Positions 21,510 through 29,743 of a DNA stretch of 64,000 nucleotides are shown in pieces. The stretch is taken from assembly GCA_964621605.1 (NCBI GenBank), contig CAZUMJ010000011.1, forward strand, positions 11,405-75,404, in the 5' to 3' direction. This DNA comes from CAZUMJ01 sp964621605. GTDB lineage: Bacteria; Actinomycetota; Acidimicrobiia; Acidimicrobiales; Iamiaceae. Position numbers and translations under genes: made by a program. Each line of letters begins with the position of its first letter. The stretch's first letter is position 1. A model generated the notes under the pieces. It was not told the origin of the DNA. It saw only the letters and a program-made list of their open reading frames with translations, and did no database searches.

Positions 21510-23624
21510 GTGGTCCCCTCCCACGTGACCGAACAGATCGGGCGGGTGCTGGGCGGCCGGTACCGCCTCGTCGCCCCGGTCGGAGTGGGCCCGTCCGCCA
21601 CGGTGTTCCTCGCAGACGACGTGCGCTTGCGCCGTCGTGTCGCGGTGAAGGTGCTGCATCCTTCCCTCGCGGACGACAAGGACTTCCTCCGTCGCCTCCG
21701 CCACGAGGTGCAGACGGCGAGCGTGTTGCGCCACCCCCATCTGCTGACCATCCACGACTGGGGCGACGACCCGACGCCGTACCTGGTGACGGAGTTCCTC
21801 GACGGTGGAAGCCTCCGAGACCTCCTCGACGCAGGTCACCGCCTGAGCCCCTCGCAAGCGCTCCAGGTTGCGCTCCAGGCTGCGCGGGCACTCGACTTCG
21901 CGCACGGTCGAGGGTTGGTGCATCGCGGCCTCAAGCCCTCAAATGTGCTCTTCGGCTCTGACGACCGCCTGCGGATCGGCGATTTCGGTCTGGCACGTGC
22001 CCTTGCTGCTGCGGCGTCGACTGAACCCGAGGGCGTGCTCTCGGCGGCGGCGCGCTATGCCTCTCCGGAGCAGGTGCAGGGCGATTCCGTCGACGGGCGC
22101 TCGGACGTGTACTCGCTCGCGCTTGTCGTGGTCGAGGGCTTGACGGGCGTGGTTCCGTTCGCTGCCGACACGGCGCTCGCCACGCTCACCGCCCGCGTCG
22201 ATGCGGAGGTCCCGCTCCCTGTCGGGTTGGGTGCGCTCGAAGGCGTGCTGCGTCGCGCCGCTGCTGCGCAGGTGCACGACCGGCTCGACGCCGGCGAGTT
22301 GGTCACCGCGTTGCTCGCTGCCGCCGAGTCGCTCCCAAAGCCGGCGCGCCTTCCACGGTCCGTCCCCGACGTGGGTGACCCGAACGGGGGAGCCGACCTC
22401 GCCGATCCCACGCTGGTGGTGCTCCCACCCGTCGTGCCGGACGCGCCTGCACACGACGACCTGACCTACGTGGGGATTCCAACCGGCGCGGCGTCGTCGG
22501 TCGACGTGCCGTTCCCATCCGTCGACGGTGGATCGCCCGACCTCGCGTCGAGCGGGCGTGGAACCGACGAGGCGGCTTCGGTCGAGCTCGCGTCACAAGA
22601 ACTCGCGTCACAAGAAGTCGAGTCGAGCACCGCACCGGCGTCGCCGGAGAGCAGTTCGGGTGAGCCCGATACCTCCGACGGCGGGGACGTCGGCCAGGTC
22701 TCCTCGGCAGCGGTGCGCGCGTCGCGCGGGGCACGAGGCGCCAAGATCGCCTGGATCGTGCTCGGGGTGCTGCTCGTCACCTCCTTGGTGGGAGGTGGGG
22801 TCCTGGCTTTCCTGGCCAGTCGGCCACCCCGCCACGCGATTCCTGCGGTCGTCGGTGCGCAGGAGGCCGTGGCCGTCGCCCAGCTGCGCGCCATGGGGTT
22901 CAAGCCGGTGGTGCAACAGCGGCGGCAGGACGGCACCGTGGTCGGTCAGGTGCTCGCCACCAAGCCGGCGCCTGGCGTGACCGTCGCCGAGGGCACGCAC
23001 ATCGAGGTGGTCGTGTCCGCCGGCGCCACCCTGGTCGCGCTTCCCGCGGACTTGGTGGGCAAGCCGCTCGCGGACGCGACGAGCGCACTGCAGGGGCTCG
23101 GCCTGTTCGTCGGGCCAACCCAGGAAGCATGGTCCGAGGATGTTGCCGCGGGTTCGGTGATCGGGTTGGCGGACGCCGCCTCAGGTGAGGTCGCGCGCGG
23201 GCAGACGGTCATCCTCGTGGTGTCGCGCGGTCCGCAGCCGCGCACGATCCCGACGCCCGCCGCGGGCACCACCCCAGATGGCGCGTCCGACGCGCTGCGC
23301 AGCCTCGGGCTCGTGCCGGCCACGGTGGAGGTGTTCTCCGACACGGTTCCCGAGGGTCAGCTCGTCGGATATGCGCCCGCCTCGGGAGGGCAGGCTCCCC
23401 GCGGGTCGACGGTGCAGGTCTTGGTCTCGAAGGGCCCCGAGCTGGTGGCGGTGCCGTCGCTCTCTGGTGTGCGCTCGATCGACGACGCGGTCGCCCGTCT
23501 CGAGGCCGCGGGGTTGCAGGCCGGCAATGCGCAGGGGCGTCTGTCAGGCCGCCCGCGAGCGTTCGAGCCCGAAACCGGGACGATGGTGCGCAAGGGGACC
23601 GCGGTCGACATCATCCTGCGCTGA
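21510..23624 (+). CDS. PknB-like Ser/Thr kinase-fold protein with four PASTA domains; catalytic Asp missing
   Basis: 704 residues. The kinase domain (about 12-270) keeps ATP-binding K47 (VAVKVL), E66, N145 and D158-F-G, plus SPEQ and SDVYSLALV, but the catalytic loop reads H138-R-G140-L-K where active kinases have HRD. The codon is GGC at 21927-21929. The glycine-rich loop is also degenerate (GVGPSA). An acidic linker with two copies of a 15-bp repeat leads to a membrane helix (about 413-434). Four extracellular PASTA repeats follow (about 440-704), which in PknB relatives bind peptidoglycan fragments. It may be a pseudokinase that senses cell wall and scaffolds, or an unusual active kinase. 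Confidence 0.88.
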   Translation: MVPSHVTEQIGRVLGGRYRLVAPVGVGPSATVFLADDVRLRRRVAVKVLHPSLADDKDFLRRLRHEVQTASVLRHPHLLTIHDWGDDPTPYLVTEFLDGGSLRDLLDAGHRLSPSQALQVALQAARALDFAHGRGLVHRGLKPSNVLFGSDDRLRIGDFGLARALAAAASTEPEGVLSAAARYASPEQVQGDSVDGRSDVYSLALVVVEGLTGVVPFAADTALATLTARVDAEVPLPVGLGALEGVLRRAAAAQVHDRLDAGELVTALLAAAESLPKPARLPRSVPDVGDPNGGADLADPTLVVLPPVVPDAPAHDDLTYVGIPTGAASSVDVPFPSVDGGSPDLASSGRGTDEAASVELASQELASQEVESSTAPASPESSSGEPDTSDGGDVGQVSSAAVRASRGARGAKIAWIVLGVLLVTSLVGGGVLAFLASRPPRHAIPAVVGAQEAVAVAQLRAMGFKPVVQQRRQDGTVVGQVLATKPAPGVTVAEGTHIEVVVSAGATLVALPADLVGKPLADATSALQGLGLFVGPTQEAWSEDVAAGSVIGLADAASGEVARGQTVILVVSRGPQPRTIPTPAAGTTPDGASDALRSLGLVPATVEVFSDTVPEGQLVGYAPASGGQAPRGSTVQVLVSKGPELVAVPSLSGVRSIDDAVARLEAAGLQAGNAQGRLSGRPRAFEPETGTMVRKGTAVDIILR
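22587..22616 (+). repeat. two tandem copies of a 15-bp repeat
   Basis: CTCGCGTCACAAGAA occurs at 22587-22601 and again directly at 22602-22616, in frame in the acidic linker of the kinase-like protein, giving two copies of the peptide LASQE. It is probably a replication-slippage duplication in a flexible region. Confidence 0.85.
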
Positions 23625-23634
23625 GTGCCTCGCT

Positions 23635-23664
23635 GTCGGCGCCCGGGCGTGCAGACGCGCCGAC
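23635..23664. terminator. hairpin between convergent genes, likely bidirectional terminator
   Basis: GTCGGCGC (23635-23642) pairs perfectly with GCGCCGAC (23657-23664) across a 14-nt loop, between the kinase stop and the convergent SCP2-domain gene. There is no T tract on either side, as is common in GC-rich actinobacteria, so the call rests on the stem and position. Confidence 0.4.
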
Positions 23665-23716
23665 GCCGCCCGGCCGGAGCACAGGCGGCGTCGAGAGGAG
23701 AGCGCTGGAGGTGCCG

Positions 23717-24118
23717 CTAGTCGGTGATCTCCTTGAGGCGGTTCGCCAGCTCGAGCGCGACCGGGTCGGCCGTGCCCTGCATGAGCGCCATCACCTTGGT
23801 CATGTCGCCTGCGATCTGGACCTTGCCGGCCATGAAGGCCTGCATGCCGGCCTGGTTGTTCTGCTCGATGAAGACCTGCTTGGCGGTCTCGTAGTCCGTC
23901 GTGAGCTTGGTCGTCGCCGTGTCGAGATGACCGAGGTCGAGCTCGAGCTCGCCGCCCGTGCTGTCCATGTGCGCGTCGATGCTGCCGTCGCCGAACGGAA
24001 CGCCCGTGATCACCAGGTTGATCTGCACCTGGGCGGGCGGGGTGACGCCCTTGCCTCGGTACTCGTCTTGGATCTTCTTGGCGTCCTGCACCCACTCGTC
24101 GCTAAGGAACTGCGCCAC
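23717..24118 (-). CDS. SCP2 sterol-transfer-fold protein
   Basis: 133-residue soluble protein resembling the SCP2 lipid-binding fold: a central beta sheet (VQINLVITGVPFGDGSIDAH), followed by LTTDYETAKQVFIEQNNQAGMQAFMAGKVQIAGDMTK (shown here only as landmarks), where AFMAGKVQIAGDM is the family signature. Such proteins bind or carry acyl-CoA or other lipids, but the ligand is unknown. The GTG at 24118 has a good Shine-Dalgarno sequence (GAGGAG, 6-nt spacing). It lies 53 bp downstream of the tetR gene on the same strand and could be co-transcribed with it. Confidence 0.75.
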   Translation of the reverse strand: MAQFLSDEWVQDAKKIQDEYRGKGVTPPAQVQINLVITGVPFGDGSIDAHMDSTGGELELDLGHLDTATTKLTTDYETAKQVFIEQNNQAGMQAFMAGKVQIAGDMTKVMALMQGTADPVALELANRLKEITD

Positions 24119-24171
24119 CTGCTACTCCTCGGTTCGTGTCGGCGGTGCCGACTGGCTGGATGGATGGGAGG

Positions 24172-24852
24172 TTACTCCCGGTAACCACTGTGTTGCGATA
24201 CAGCGGCGTGCTGCGATACCGCGGCCGGGGTCGCGATGACCCGGCGGGCGATCGCTTCGTCTGCCGCCAGCGCGCACACCGCGTAGCGGCCGACGAACCG
24301 CGCAAGGTCGTCCACGTCCCCTCCGGCGCGACCCGTCCGGTGAAAGTGCGCGTAGTACCCCACTGCTCCGACCACGCCCAGGGCCAGCAGGTGCGGGTCC
24401 TCGGCGCGGATCGTTCCCTCGTCGATGCCGGACTTGATGAGCCGGGCCGTGTCGTCGATGTGGATGTCGGTTCCCTGGCGGAGCACGTCCGCAAAGCGCT
24501 TCTCGAGGTTCTCCACCTCGAGCAACGCGAAGAAGTGCGTGTGGCGAGCCATGTAGCTGACCGATGCCTCGCAGCCACGACGGATCTGCAGGAGCGGTTC
24601 GGCGTCCGGCGGCATGGCAGCAGCCTGCGCGATGCGCAGCTGTTGTCGGTTGTGGACCACCAACTCCTTGAACAGAGCTTCCTTGTTCTCGAAGTACCAG
24701 TAGAAGAGGCCCTTGGCGACGCCTGCGGCATGGACGATGTCGATGACACGAGTGTCCGCGTAGCCGCGTTCGGCGAAGAGGCTGGCGGCGTGGTCGAGCA
24801 ATTGACGCTTGCGCTCGATGCCTTGCGCGGTGAGATGACGATCTTCGGACAT
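24172..24852 (-). CDS. TetR-family transcriptional regulator
   Basis: 226 residues. The N-terminal helix-turn-helix is DIVHAAGVAKGLFYWYFENKEA (central residues only cited: VAKGLFYWYF), at about 34-58; the C-terminal ligand-binding domain is all-helical. The start at 24852 (MSEDRH) or 24864 (MSPTMSEDRH) cannot be resolved. A perfect 16-bp palindrome lies just upstream, so the protein probably represses its own gene and perhaps the divergent esterase gene. The last residues repeat AAVSQH twice. The neighbouring SCP2 protein and esterase suggest lipid or acyl-CoA-related control, but the ligand is unknown. Confidence 0.85.
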   Translation of the reverse strand: MSEDRHLTAQGIERKRQLLDHAASLFAERGYADTRVIDIVHAAGVAKGLFYWYFENKEALFKELVVHNRQQLRIAQAAAMPPDAEPLLQIRRGCEASVSYMARHTHFFALLEVENLEKRFADVLRQGTDIHIDDTARLIKSGIDEGTIRAEDPHLLALGVVGAVGYYAHFHRTGRAGGDVDDLARFVGRYAVCALAADEAIARRVIATPAAVSQHAAVSQHSGYRE

Positions 24853-24875
24853 CGTGGGGGACATCTTGGTGTGAC

Positions 24876-24891
24876 TTGACCGGCCGGTCAA
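24876..24891. promoter_or_regulatory. perfect 16-bp palindrome, probable TetR operator
   Basis: TTGACCGGCCGGTCAA is its own reverse complement. It lies 12-24 bp upstream of the tetR start, in the region shared with the divergent esterase gene, the classic position for an autorepressor site. Its size and symmetry fit TetR dimers. The promoter it would block is not clear. Confidence 0.7.
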
Positions 24892-24972
24892 TGCACCTTG
24901 AGGTGCGGCTCGAACTTGTCGAGTCCGCAGGGCGTCTCGGGTCGACGGCAGCGCGCAGGCGATATGGCGCGG

Positions 24973-24978
24973 TACCGT
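24973..24978 (+). promoter_or_regulatory. -10 box TACCGT of the esterase gene
   Basis: TACCGT lies 8 nt before the ATG at 24987 with no Shine-Dalgarno sequence. It is about 80 bp from the TetR palindrome, so direct repression of this promoter by that site is uncertain. Confidence 0.35.
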
Positions 24979-24986
24979 GACCCGCC

Positions 24987-25745
24987 ATGACCACACCGAT
25001 CATGGCTGGCGCCGAACCGTGGACCTCGCCGAGCGGTGGGCCGAACGGGGTGCTGGTGCTCCACGGCTTCACCGGTAACCCGCATTCGATGCGCCCCCTG
25101 GCCGAGGCCTTTGCCGCAGCAGGCTTTGCCGTCGAGCTTCCGTTGCTCCCCGGGCATGGCACCACGGTGGAAGACATGCTGCCGACGACGTTCGCCGACT
25201 GGTCTGCCGCGGCCGACGCTGCGCTGGCACGACTCGCGGCGCGTGCCGACAAGCTGGTCGTGGCGGGCCTGTCGATGGGCGGCACCCTCACCGCGTGGTT
25301 GGCCGGTCGGCACCCTGAGTTGGCCGGCGTCGTCTTCGTCAATGCGCTCGTCGACGAGCCCGATGGGGCACGCGAGTTCGTGCAGGCACTGCTCGACGCA
25401 GGCGAGACCCTCATGGACGCCATCGGGTCCGACATCGCGGACCCGGACGTGAAAGAGCTGGCCTACGACAAGACGCCCATCGCCCCGCTCGCATCGCTGT
25501 TCGGGGTGGTGGACGAGGTGCACGAGGGCCTCGGCCGAGTGACCTGTCCGGTGCTCGTCTTCACCAGCCCGCAGGATCACGTCGTGCCGCCCACCAACAG
25601 CGACACGATCGCGTCGCTCGTGCAGGGGCCCGTCGAGCGGGTGTCGCTCGATCGCAGCTTCCACGTGGCGACGCTCGATTACGACCGTGCACTGATCGAG
25701 GAGCGTTCCGTCGCGTTCGCACGCGAGGTGACCGGCCAGCCCTGA
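24987..25745 (+). CDS. alpha/beta-hydrolase, carboxylesterase (Est30-like)
   Basis: 252-residue cytoplasmic hydrolase. GVLVLHGFTGNPHSMRPLAE is the oxyanion region; nucleophile S96 sits in AGLSMGGT; the acid is in TSPQDHVVP (about D198) and the histidine in RSFHVATLDYD (about H227). The spacing and short cap resemble bacterial carboxylesterases and monoacylglycerol lipases. The substrate is probably a short or medium acyl ester. It diverges from the tetR gene and is followed 91 bp later by gatC. Confidence 0.85.
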   Translation: MTTPIMAGAEPWTSPSGGPNGVLVLHGFTGNPHSMRPLAEAFAAAGFAVELPLLPGHGTTVEDMLPTTFADWSAAADAALARLAARADKLVVAGLSMGGTLTAWLAGRHPELAGVVFVNALVDEPDGAREFVQALLDAGETLMDAIGSDIADPDVKELAYDKTPIAPLASLFGVVDEVHEGLGRVTCPVLVFTSPQDHVVPPTNSDTIASLVQGPVERVSLDRSFHVATLDYDRALIEERSVAFAREVTGQP

Positions 25746-25823
25746 CCCGGCGCGCGGCCCGTGGGAGGTCAGCCCCCGGCCGTGACCTGCGCACCGCATG
25801 GATGGCGCCCCGTGGGGACGCCC

Positions 25824-25829
25824 TAGCAT
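25824..25829 (+). promoter_or_regulatory. -10 box TAGCAT of the gatCAB operon
   Basis: TAGCAT is 7 nt upstream of the gatC ATG (25837) with no Shine-Dalgarno sequence, indicating a leaderless operon transcript and favouring 25837 over an upstream in-frame ATG at 25798. Confidence 0.5.
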
Positions 25830-25836
25830 CGGGCTC

Positions 25837-26139
25837 ATGCCCGAACGGATTTCGCGCGACGCGGTCGCGCACGTTGCGCGCCTCGCCTACCTGTCTTTGA
25901 GCGAGGACGAGCTCGATACCTTCACCACACAGCTCGGCGACGTGCTCGATCATGCGGCTGACGTGGAAGCACTCGACCTCGCAGAGGTGGCTCCAACGAC
26001 GCACCCGTACACGCTGCGCAACGTGTTGCGGCGCGACGAGGTCGGCCCGACGCTCGACCGGGACGAGGTGCTGGCCCAAGCACCGCACGCCGAGGGCGAG
26101 CGCTTCTCCGTGCCGGCGATCCTGGGTGAAGCGCCGTGA
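25837..26139 (+). CDS. gatC: aspartyl/glutamyl-tRNA amidotransferase subunit C
   Basis: 100-residue small subunit that stabilises GatA in the heterotrimer that converts misacylated Glu-tRNA(Gln) or Asp-tRNA(Asn) to the amide form. It begins [22 protein letters not shown], the GatC signature, and ends VPAILGEAP, close to the usual VPKVL-type tail. The stop overlaps gatA as GTGA. Confidence 0.93.
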   Translation: MPERISRDAVAHVARLAYLSLSEDELDTFTTQLGDVLDHAADVEALDLAEVAPTTHPYTLRNVLRRDEVGPTLDRDEVLAQAPHAEGERFSVPAILGEAP

Positions 26140-27569
26140 GCACCCACGACACGACCGCCGCCGGCACGGCCGCCGCAGTCCGAGCGGGTGAGCTTCGGGC
26201 GCTCGATGTGCTCGAGGGCTACCTGGGCCAGATCGCCGCGCGCGAGCGCGATGTCCACGCGTTCAACCTCGTCACCGCAGACGCTGCCCGTGCCTCGGCT
26301 GCGGCCGTCGACGCGGCCGTGGAGGGCGGGCGCGACCCGGGCCCGCTGGCCGGGGTCCCCGTCGCGGTGAAGGACAACCTCTGCACCCGGGGGGTCCCGA
26401 CCACCTGCTCGTCGAAGATCCTCGAGGGGTGGTGCCCCCCCTACGACGCGACCGTGGTGCGCTTGCTCGCCGAAGCGGGAGCGGTCGTGGTGGGCAAGAC
26501 GAACCTCGACGAGTTCGCCATGGGTTCTTCTACCGAGAACTCGGCGTTCGGCCCGACGCGCAACCCGCACGACCTGGACCGCGTGCCGGGTGGCTCGAGC
26601 GGGGGGAGCGCTGCGGCGGTTGCAGCGGGGTTCGCCCCGCTCGCCCTCGGTTCCGATACCGGCGGGTCGATTCGCCAGCCCGCCGCGCTGTGCGGCGTCG
26701 TCGGCGTGAAGCCCACCTACGGGCTCGTGAGCAGGTATGGGCTCGTCGCGTTCGCTTCCAGCCTCGACCAGGTCGGGCCGTTCGCGCGCACCGTGGCCGA
26801 TGCTGCGCTGCTGCTCGACGTCATCGCGGGCCACGATCCGCACGACTCGACCTCGATCCCCGTGGACCCACCGCCGGTGCGCGCACACCTCGACGACGGG
26901 GTCGCCGGCCTACGGGTGGGCATCGTGCGGGAGCTCATGGCCGAGGGCATCGCCCCCGACGTGGCAGGACGCGTCCGTGCGGCTGCGGACGCGTTGGCGG
27001 CTGCCGGTGCAGAGGTGGTCGAGGTGTCCGTGCCGGCGGTTGCCTACGGCCTTTCCGCGTATTACCTCATCGCCCCGGCCGAGGCATCGAGCAACCTGGC
27101 TCGCTTCGACGGTGTGCGCTACGGGCTTCGGGTCGATGCGCCTACGACCGCCGAGATGATGGTCGCGACCCGCACCGCGGGCTTCGGCCCTGAGGTGAAG
27201 CGTCGCATCATGCTCGGCACCTACGCCCTCTCGGCGGGCTACTACGACGCGTACTACGGCAAGGCGCAGAAGGTCCGAACGCTCATCTGCAACGACTTCG
27301 CCGCGGCCTACGAACGGGTGGACGTGCTCCTCAGCCCGACGACCCCGACGACGGCGTTCCCGCTCGGCGCCAAGACGGTCGATCCGCTGACGATGTACCT
27401 CAACGACGTCTGCACGATTCCCACCAACCTCGCCGGGCATCCCGCCATGTCGGTGCCGTTCGGGTCCGGCGACGATGGTCTCCCGGTCGGGGTGCAGGTC
27501 CTCGCTCCTGCGCTCGGCGAGGTGGACATGTTCCGAGCGGCGGCCGTCTTGGAAGGAGCAGCGTCGTGA
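26136..27569 (+). CDS. gatA: aspartyl/glutamyl-tRNA amidotransferase subunit A
   Basis: 477-residue glutaminase subunit of the amidotransferase, which releases ammonia from glutamine for GatB. The amidase-signature triad is complete: K79 (PVAVKDN), S154 (PGGSSGGS) and S178 (SDTGGSIR), the same residue numbers as in the Staphylococcus aureus enzyme. The GTG at 26136 overlaps gatC, and the stop overlaps gatB, each by 4 bp, so the three subunits are translationally coupled. Confidence 0.96.
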   Translation: MSTHDTTAAGTAAAVRAGELRALDVLEGYLGQIAARERDVHAFNLVTADAARASAAAVDAAVEGGRDPGPLAGVPVAVKDNLCTRGVPTTCSSKILEGWCPPYDATVVRLLAEAGAVVVGKTNLDEFAMGSSTENSAFGPTRNPHDLDRVPGGSSGGSAAAVAAGFAPLALGSDTGGSIRQPAALCGVVGVKPTYGLVSRYGLVAFASSLDQVGPFARTVADAALLLDVIAGHDPHDSTSIPVDPPPVRAHLDDGVAGLRVGIVRELMAEGIAPDVAGRVRAAADALAAAGAEVVEVSVPAVAYGLSAYYLIAPAEASSNLARFDGVRYGLRVDAPTTAEMMVATRTAGFGPEVKRRIMLGTYALSAGYYDAYYGKAQKVRTLICNDFAAAYERVDVLLSPTTPTTAFPLGAKTVDPLTMYLNDVCTIPTNLAGHPAMSVPFGSGDDGLPVGVQVLAPALGEVDMFRAAAVLEGAAS

Positions 27570-29005
27570 CCGAGCTTCCCGGTGGCTATCAGTTGGTGTG
27601 CGGGCTCGAGGTCCACGCCGAGCTCGCGACCGCGACGAAGATGTTCTCGGCGGCTCCGAACGCGTTCGGCGATGAGCCCAACACGAACATCGACCCTGTG
27701 ACGCTCGGGCTGCCCGGGTCGCTCCCGGTGCTGAACGAGAAGGCCGTGGAGCTCGCGATCCGCCTGGGTCTGGCGCTGCACTGCACCGTGCAGCCGTCGG
27801 TGTTCGCGCGGAAGAACTACTTCTACCCGGACATGCCGAAAGACTTCCAGATCAGCCAGTACGACCGACCGATCGACGTCGACGGCTGGTTGGAGCTGCC
27901 CTCTGGTGAGCGCATCGGGGTCGAGCGCGCCCATCTCGAGGAGGACACCGGCAAGTCGACGCACGTCGGCGGGAGCGGACGCATCCACGGCGCGTCTCAC
28001 TCGCTGGTGGACTACAACCGGGCGGGCGTTCCCCTGCTCGAGATCGTGAGTCGTCCCGACATCCGCACGTCTGAGCAGGCCCGGGCATACGTCTCGGAGC
28101 TGCGGGCAATCCTGGTCGCTACGGGCGTCTCGGACGGGAAGATGGAGGAGGGGTCGCTGCGCGTCGACGCGAACGTGTCGGTGCACCGCCCGGGCGAGCC
28201 GTTCGGGACACGCTGCGAGATCAAGAACCTCAACTCGTTGCGCTCGCTCGGTCGAGCGATCGACTACGAGGCACGCCGTCAGGTCGAGGCGATCGAGGCG
28301 GGCGAGACGATCCGTCAAGAGACCCGTCACTGGAACGAGAACGACGGTCGAACCTCGACGATGCGCGTCAAGGAAGACGCCGACGACTACCGCTACTTCC
28401 CCGAGCCCGACCTGGTGCCCCTCGAGCCGAGCGCCGAGTGGATCGAGTCCATCCGCGCGGCCCTCCCCGCCCTGCCGGCCGAGCGTCGGGCTGCGCTCGC
28501 CGAGGCGGCAGGGGTGAGCGGCGCAACGGAGTCGGTCGTGGTCATCGTGGAGCGAGGTCTCGACGAGTTCGTGCTCGCAGCGCTCTCGCTGGGCGCCGAC
28601 CCGGCGCGCACGCTGGTGCACGTGGAGCAGAACGTCCCGGTGGATGGGCCAGGTTCGCTCGACGCCGGGGGACTTGCCGCGCTCGTCGTCCTCGAGACAG
28701 CGGGGGACCTCACCCCGACGCAGGCCAAGCAGGTGCTCGCTGCGTTGGTCGCGGATGGTGGTGACCCTGCCAGCGTCGCCAAGGCCATGGGGTTCGAGGC
28801 GATGGCGCAGGACGCCCTGGCCGACGCCGTCGACGCGGTGATCGCGGCTGCGCCGCAGGAGTGGGAGCGATTCTGCGCCGGCGATGAGAAGGCGCGCGGA
28901 AAGCTCACGGGTTTCTTCGTCGGACAGGTCATGAAGGCAACGCGCGGTCAGGCCGATGGAGGGGCCGTCACGCGCCTGCTCATGGCGCGCAGCACCGAGA
29001 GCTGA
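27566..29005 (+). CDS. gatB: aspartyl/glutamyl-tRNA amidotransferase subunit B
   Basis: 479-residue kinase/transamidase subunit that phosphorylates and amidates the misacylated aminoacyl-t[23 protein letters not shown] and [19 protein letters not shown] (landmarks) identify the catalytic cradle; the C-terminal part (about 340-479) is the YqeY-like tRNA-binding tail, ending [16 protein letters not shown]. The GTG start overlaps gatA. The complete GatCAB implies that the organism lacks, or does not rely on, a direct GlnRS or AsnRS route. Confidence 0.96.
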   Translation: MTELPGGYQLVCGLEVHAELATATKMFSAAPNAFGDEPNTNIDPVTLGLPGSLPVLNEKAVELAIRLGLALHCTVQPSVFARKNYFYPDMPKDFQISQYDRPIDVDGWLELPSGERIGVERAHLEEDTGKSTHVGGSGRIHGASHSLVDYNRAGVPLLEIVSRPDIRTSEQARAYVSELRAILVATGVSDGKMEEGSLRVDANVSVHRPGEPFGTRCEIKNLNSLRSLGRAIDYEARRQVEAIEAGETIRQETRHWNENDGRTSTMRVKEDADDYRYFPEPDLVPLEPSAEWIESIRAALPALPAERRAALAEAAGVSGATESVVVIVERGLDEFVLAALSLGADPARTLVHVEQNVPVDGPGSLDAGGLAALVVLETAGDLTPTQAKQVLAALVADGGDPASVAKAMGFEAMAQDALADAVDAVIAAAPQEWERFCAGDEKARGKLTGFFVGQVMKATRGQADGGAVTRLLMARSTES

Positions 29006-29046
29006 CGCTACGCTTTCGCATCTTTACCGTTCGGAAAGGCGGGCAC

Positions 29047-29622
29047 ATGGAATCCACTCGTACGTCGTCGCACACCTCGCGTCGCCGCGGGGCGCTCATC
29101 GCCGCGCTGCTGGCCCTCACCTTGTTCACCGCTGGCTGTGGCACCAAGGCCGAGAAGGCCGTCGGCAAGACCAGCGACACCGCAAAGACGTCCGACACCG
29201 GCAAGACCTCCGACACGGGCAAGACGTCGGACTCCGACGACACCGGCAAGACCTCTGATTCGTCCGACTCGTTCGACAGCTTCGACTCGTTCGACAGCCT
29301 CGACTCGTTCGACAGCTTCGACTCGTTCGACTCGGGGGACACCGAGGACACCGGTTCTTCGGACGACACGGGCTCGACCGACGGTCAGTGGCCGGAGGAA
29401 GCTCGTACAGGCTTCGTGACCTCGTGCGTCAATGCCGGATCGGGCGTCGCCAGCATCCGCGACATCTGCGAGTGCGCGCTGCGCGCGCTGGAGCCGCAGC
29501 TCACCGTTGCCGACATCGTGCGCTACAGCGATGCTGACAGCTCCGGTGCCGACGTGTCCGACATCAAGGCGAAGATCACCAAGGCGTCGCAGGAGTGCGC
29601 CGCCGATCCGTCGTCGCACTAG
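29047..29622 (+). CDS. Ser/Asp-repeat lipoprotein with C-terminal four-Cys domain
   Basis: 191 residues. A basic N-terminus and hydrophobic segment end in the lipobox FTAGC (C31), so it is probably lipid-anchored outside the membrane. Residues 41-70 repeat KTSDT-like units, and 74-96 repeat DSF/DSL triplets; this extended acidic stalk resembles Gram-positive SD-repeat linkers. The C-terminal domain (about 114-191) has cysteines C127, C141, C143 and C184 in a pattern (SC...CEC...C) that I recall from other small actinobacterial secreted proteins of unknown function. GGAAAGG gives a Shine-Dalgarno sequence. No partner is evident; a strong hairpin follows. Confidence 0.75.
   Translation: MESTRTSSHTSRRRGALIAALLALTLFTAGCGTKAEKAVGKTSDTAKTSDTGKTSDTGKTSDSDDTGKTSDSSDSFDSFDSFDSLDSFDSFDSFDSGDTEDTGSSDDTGSTDGQWPEEARTGFVTSCVNAGSGVASIRDICECALRALEPQLTVADIVRYSDADSSGADVSDIKAKITKASQECAADPSSH
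29266..29334 (+). repeat. tandem 9/18-bp repeat encoding Asp-Ser-Phe triplets
   Basis: About seven and a half copies of a 9-bp unit alternate GACTCGTTC and GACAGCTTC, giving an 18-bp higher-order repeat; one unit has CTC (Leu) instead of TTC. The 9-bp periodicity keeps the frame, so copy number could change by slippage without disrupting the lipoprotein. Confidence 0.85.
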
Positions 29623-29630
29623 TGCACGTG

Positions 29631-29667
29631 TGTAGGTGGCATCGGGCTGTGTCCGATGCCACCTACA
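29631..29667. terminator. 15-bp perfect hairpin after the lipoprotein gene
   Basis: The arm TGTAGGTGGCATCGG (29631-29645) pairs with 29653-29667 without mismatch around a 7-nt loop, GCTGTGT. It begins 9 nt after the lipoprotein stop and precedes the MFS gene. It lacks a T tract, but actinobacterial terminators often do. A role as an operator for the TetR at 31483 is a less likely alternative because of the 7-nt spacer and distance. Confidence 0.6.
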
Positions 29668-29743
29668 AGACGCGTGAGTTTCGATACTCCAGCGTTCTAC
29701 CCTGAGAGGCGTTCGCCGTTCGGGTAGGAGCTGGAGGTCCGCG

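Noticed and set aside
29167..29334. Possible CRISPR or minisatellite in the repeat region
   Set aside because: The repeats are 9-18 bp, contiguous, without spacers, in frame, and translate into Ser/Asp repeats of a lipoprotein.
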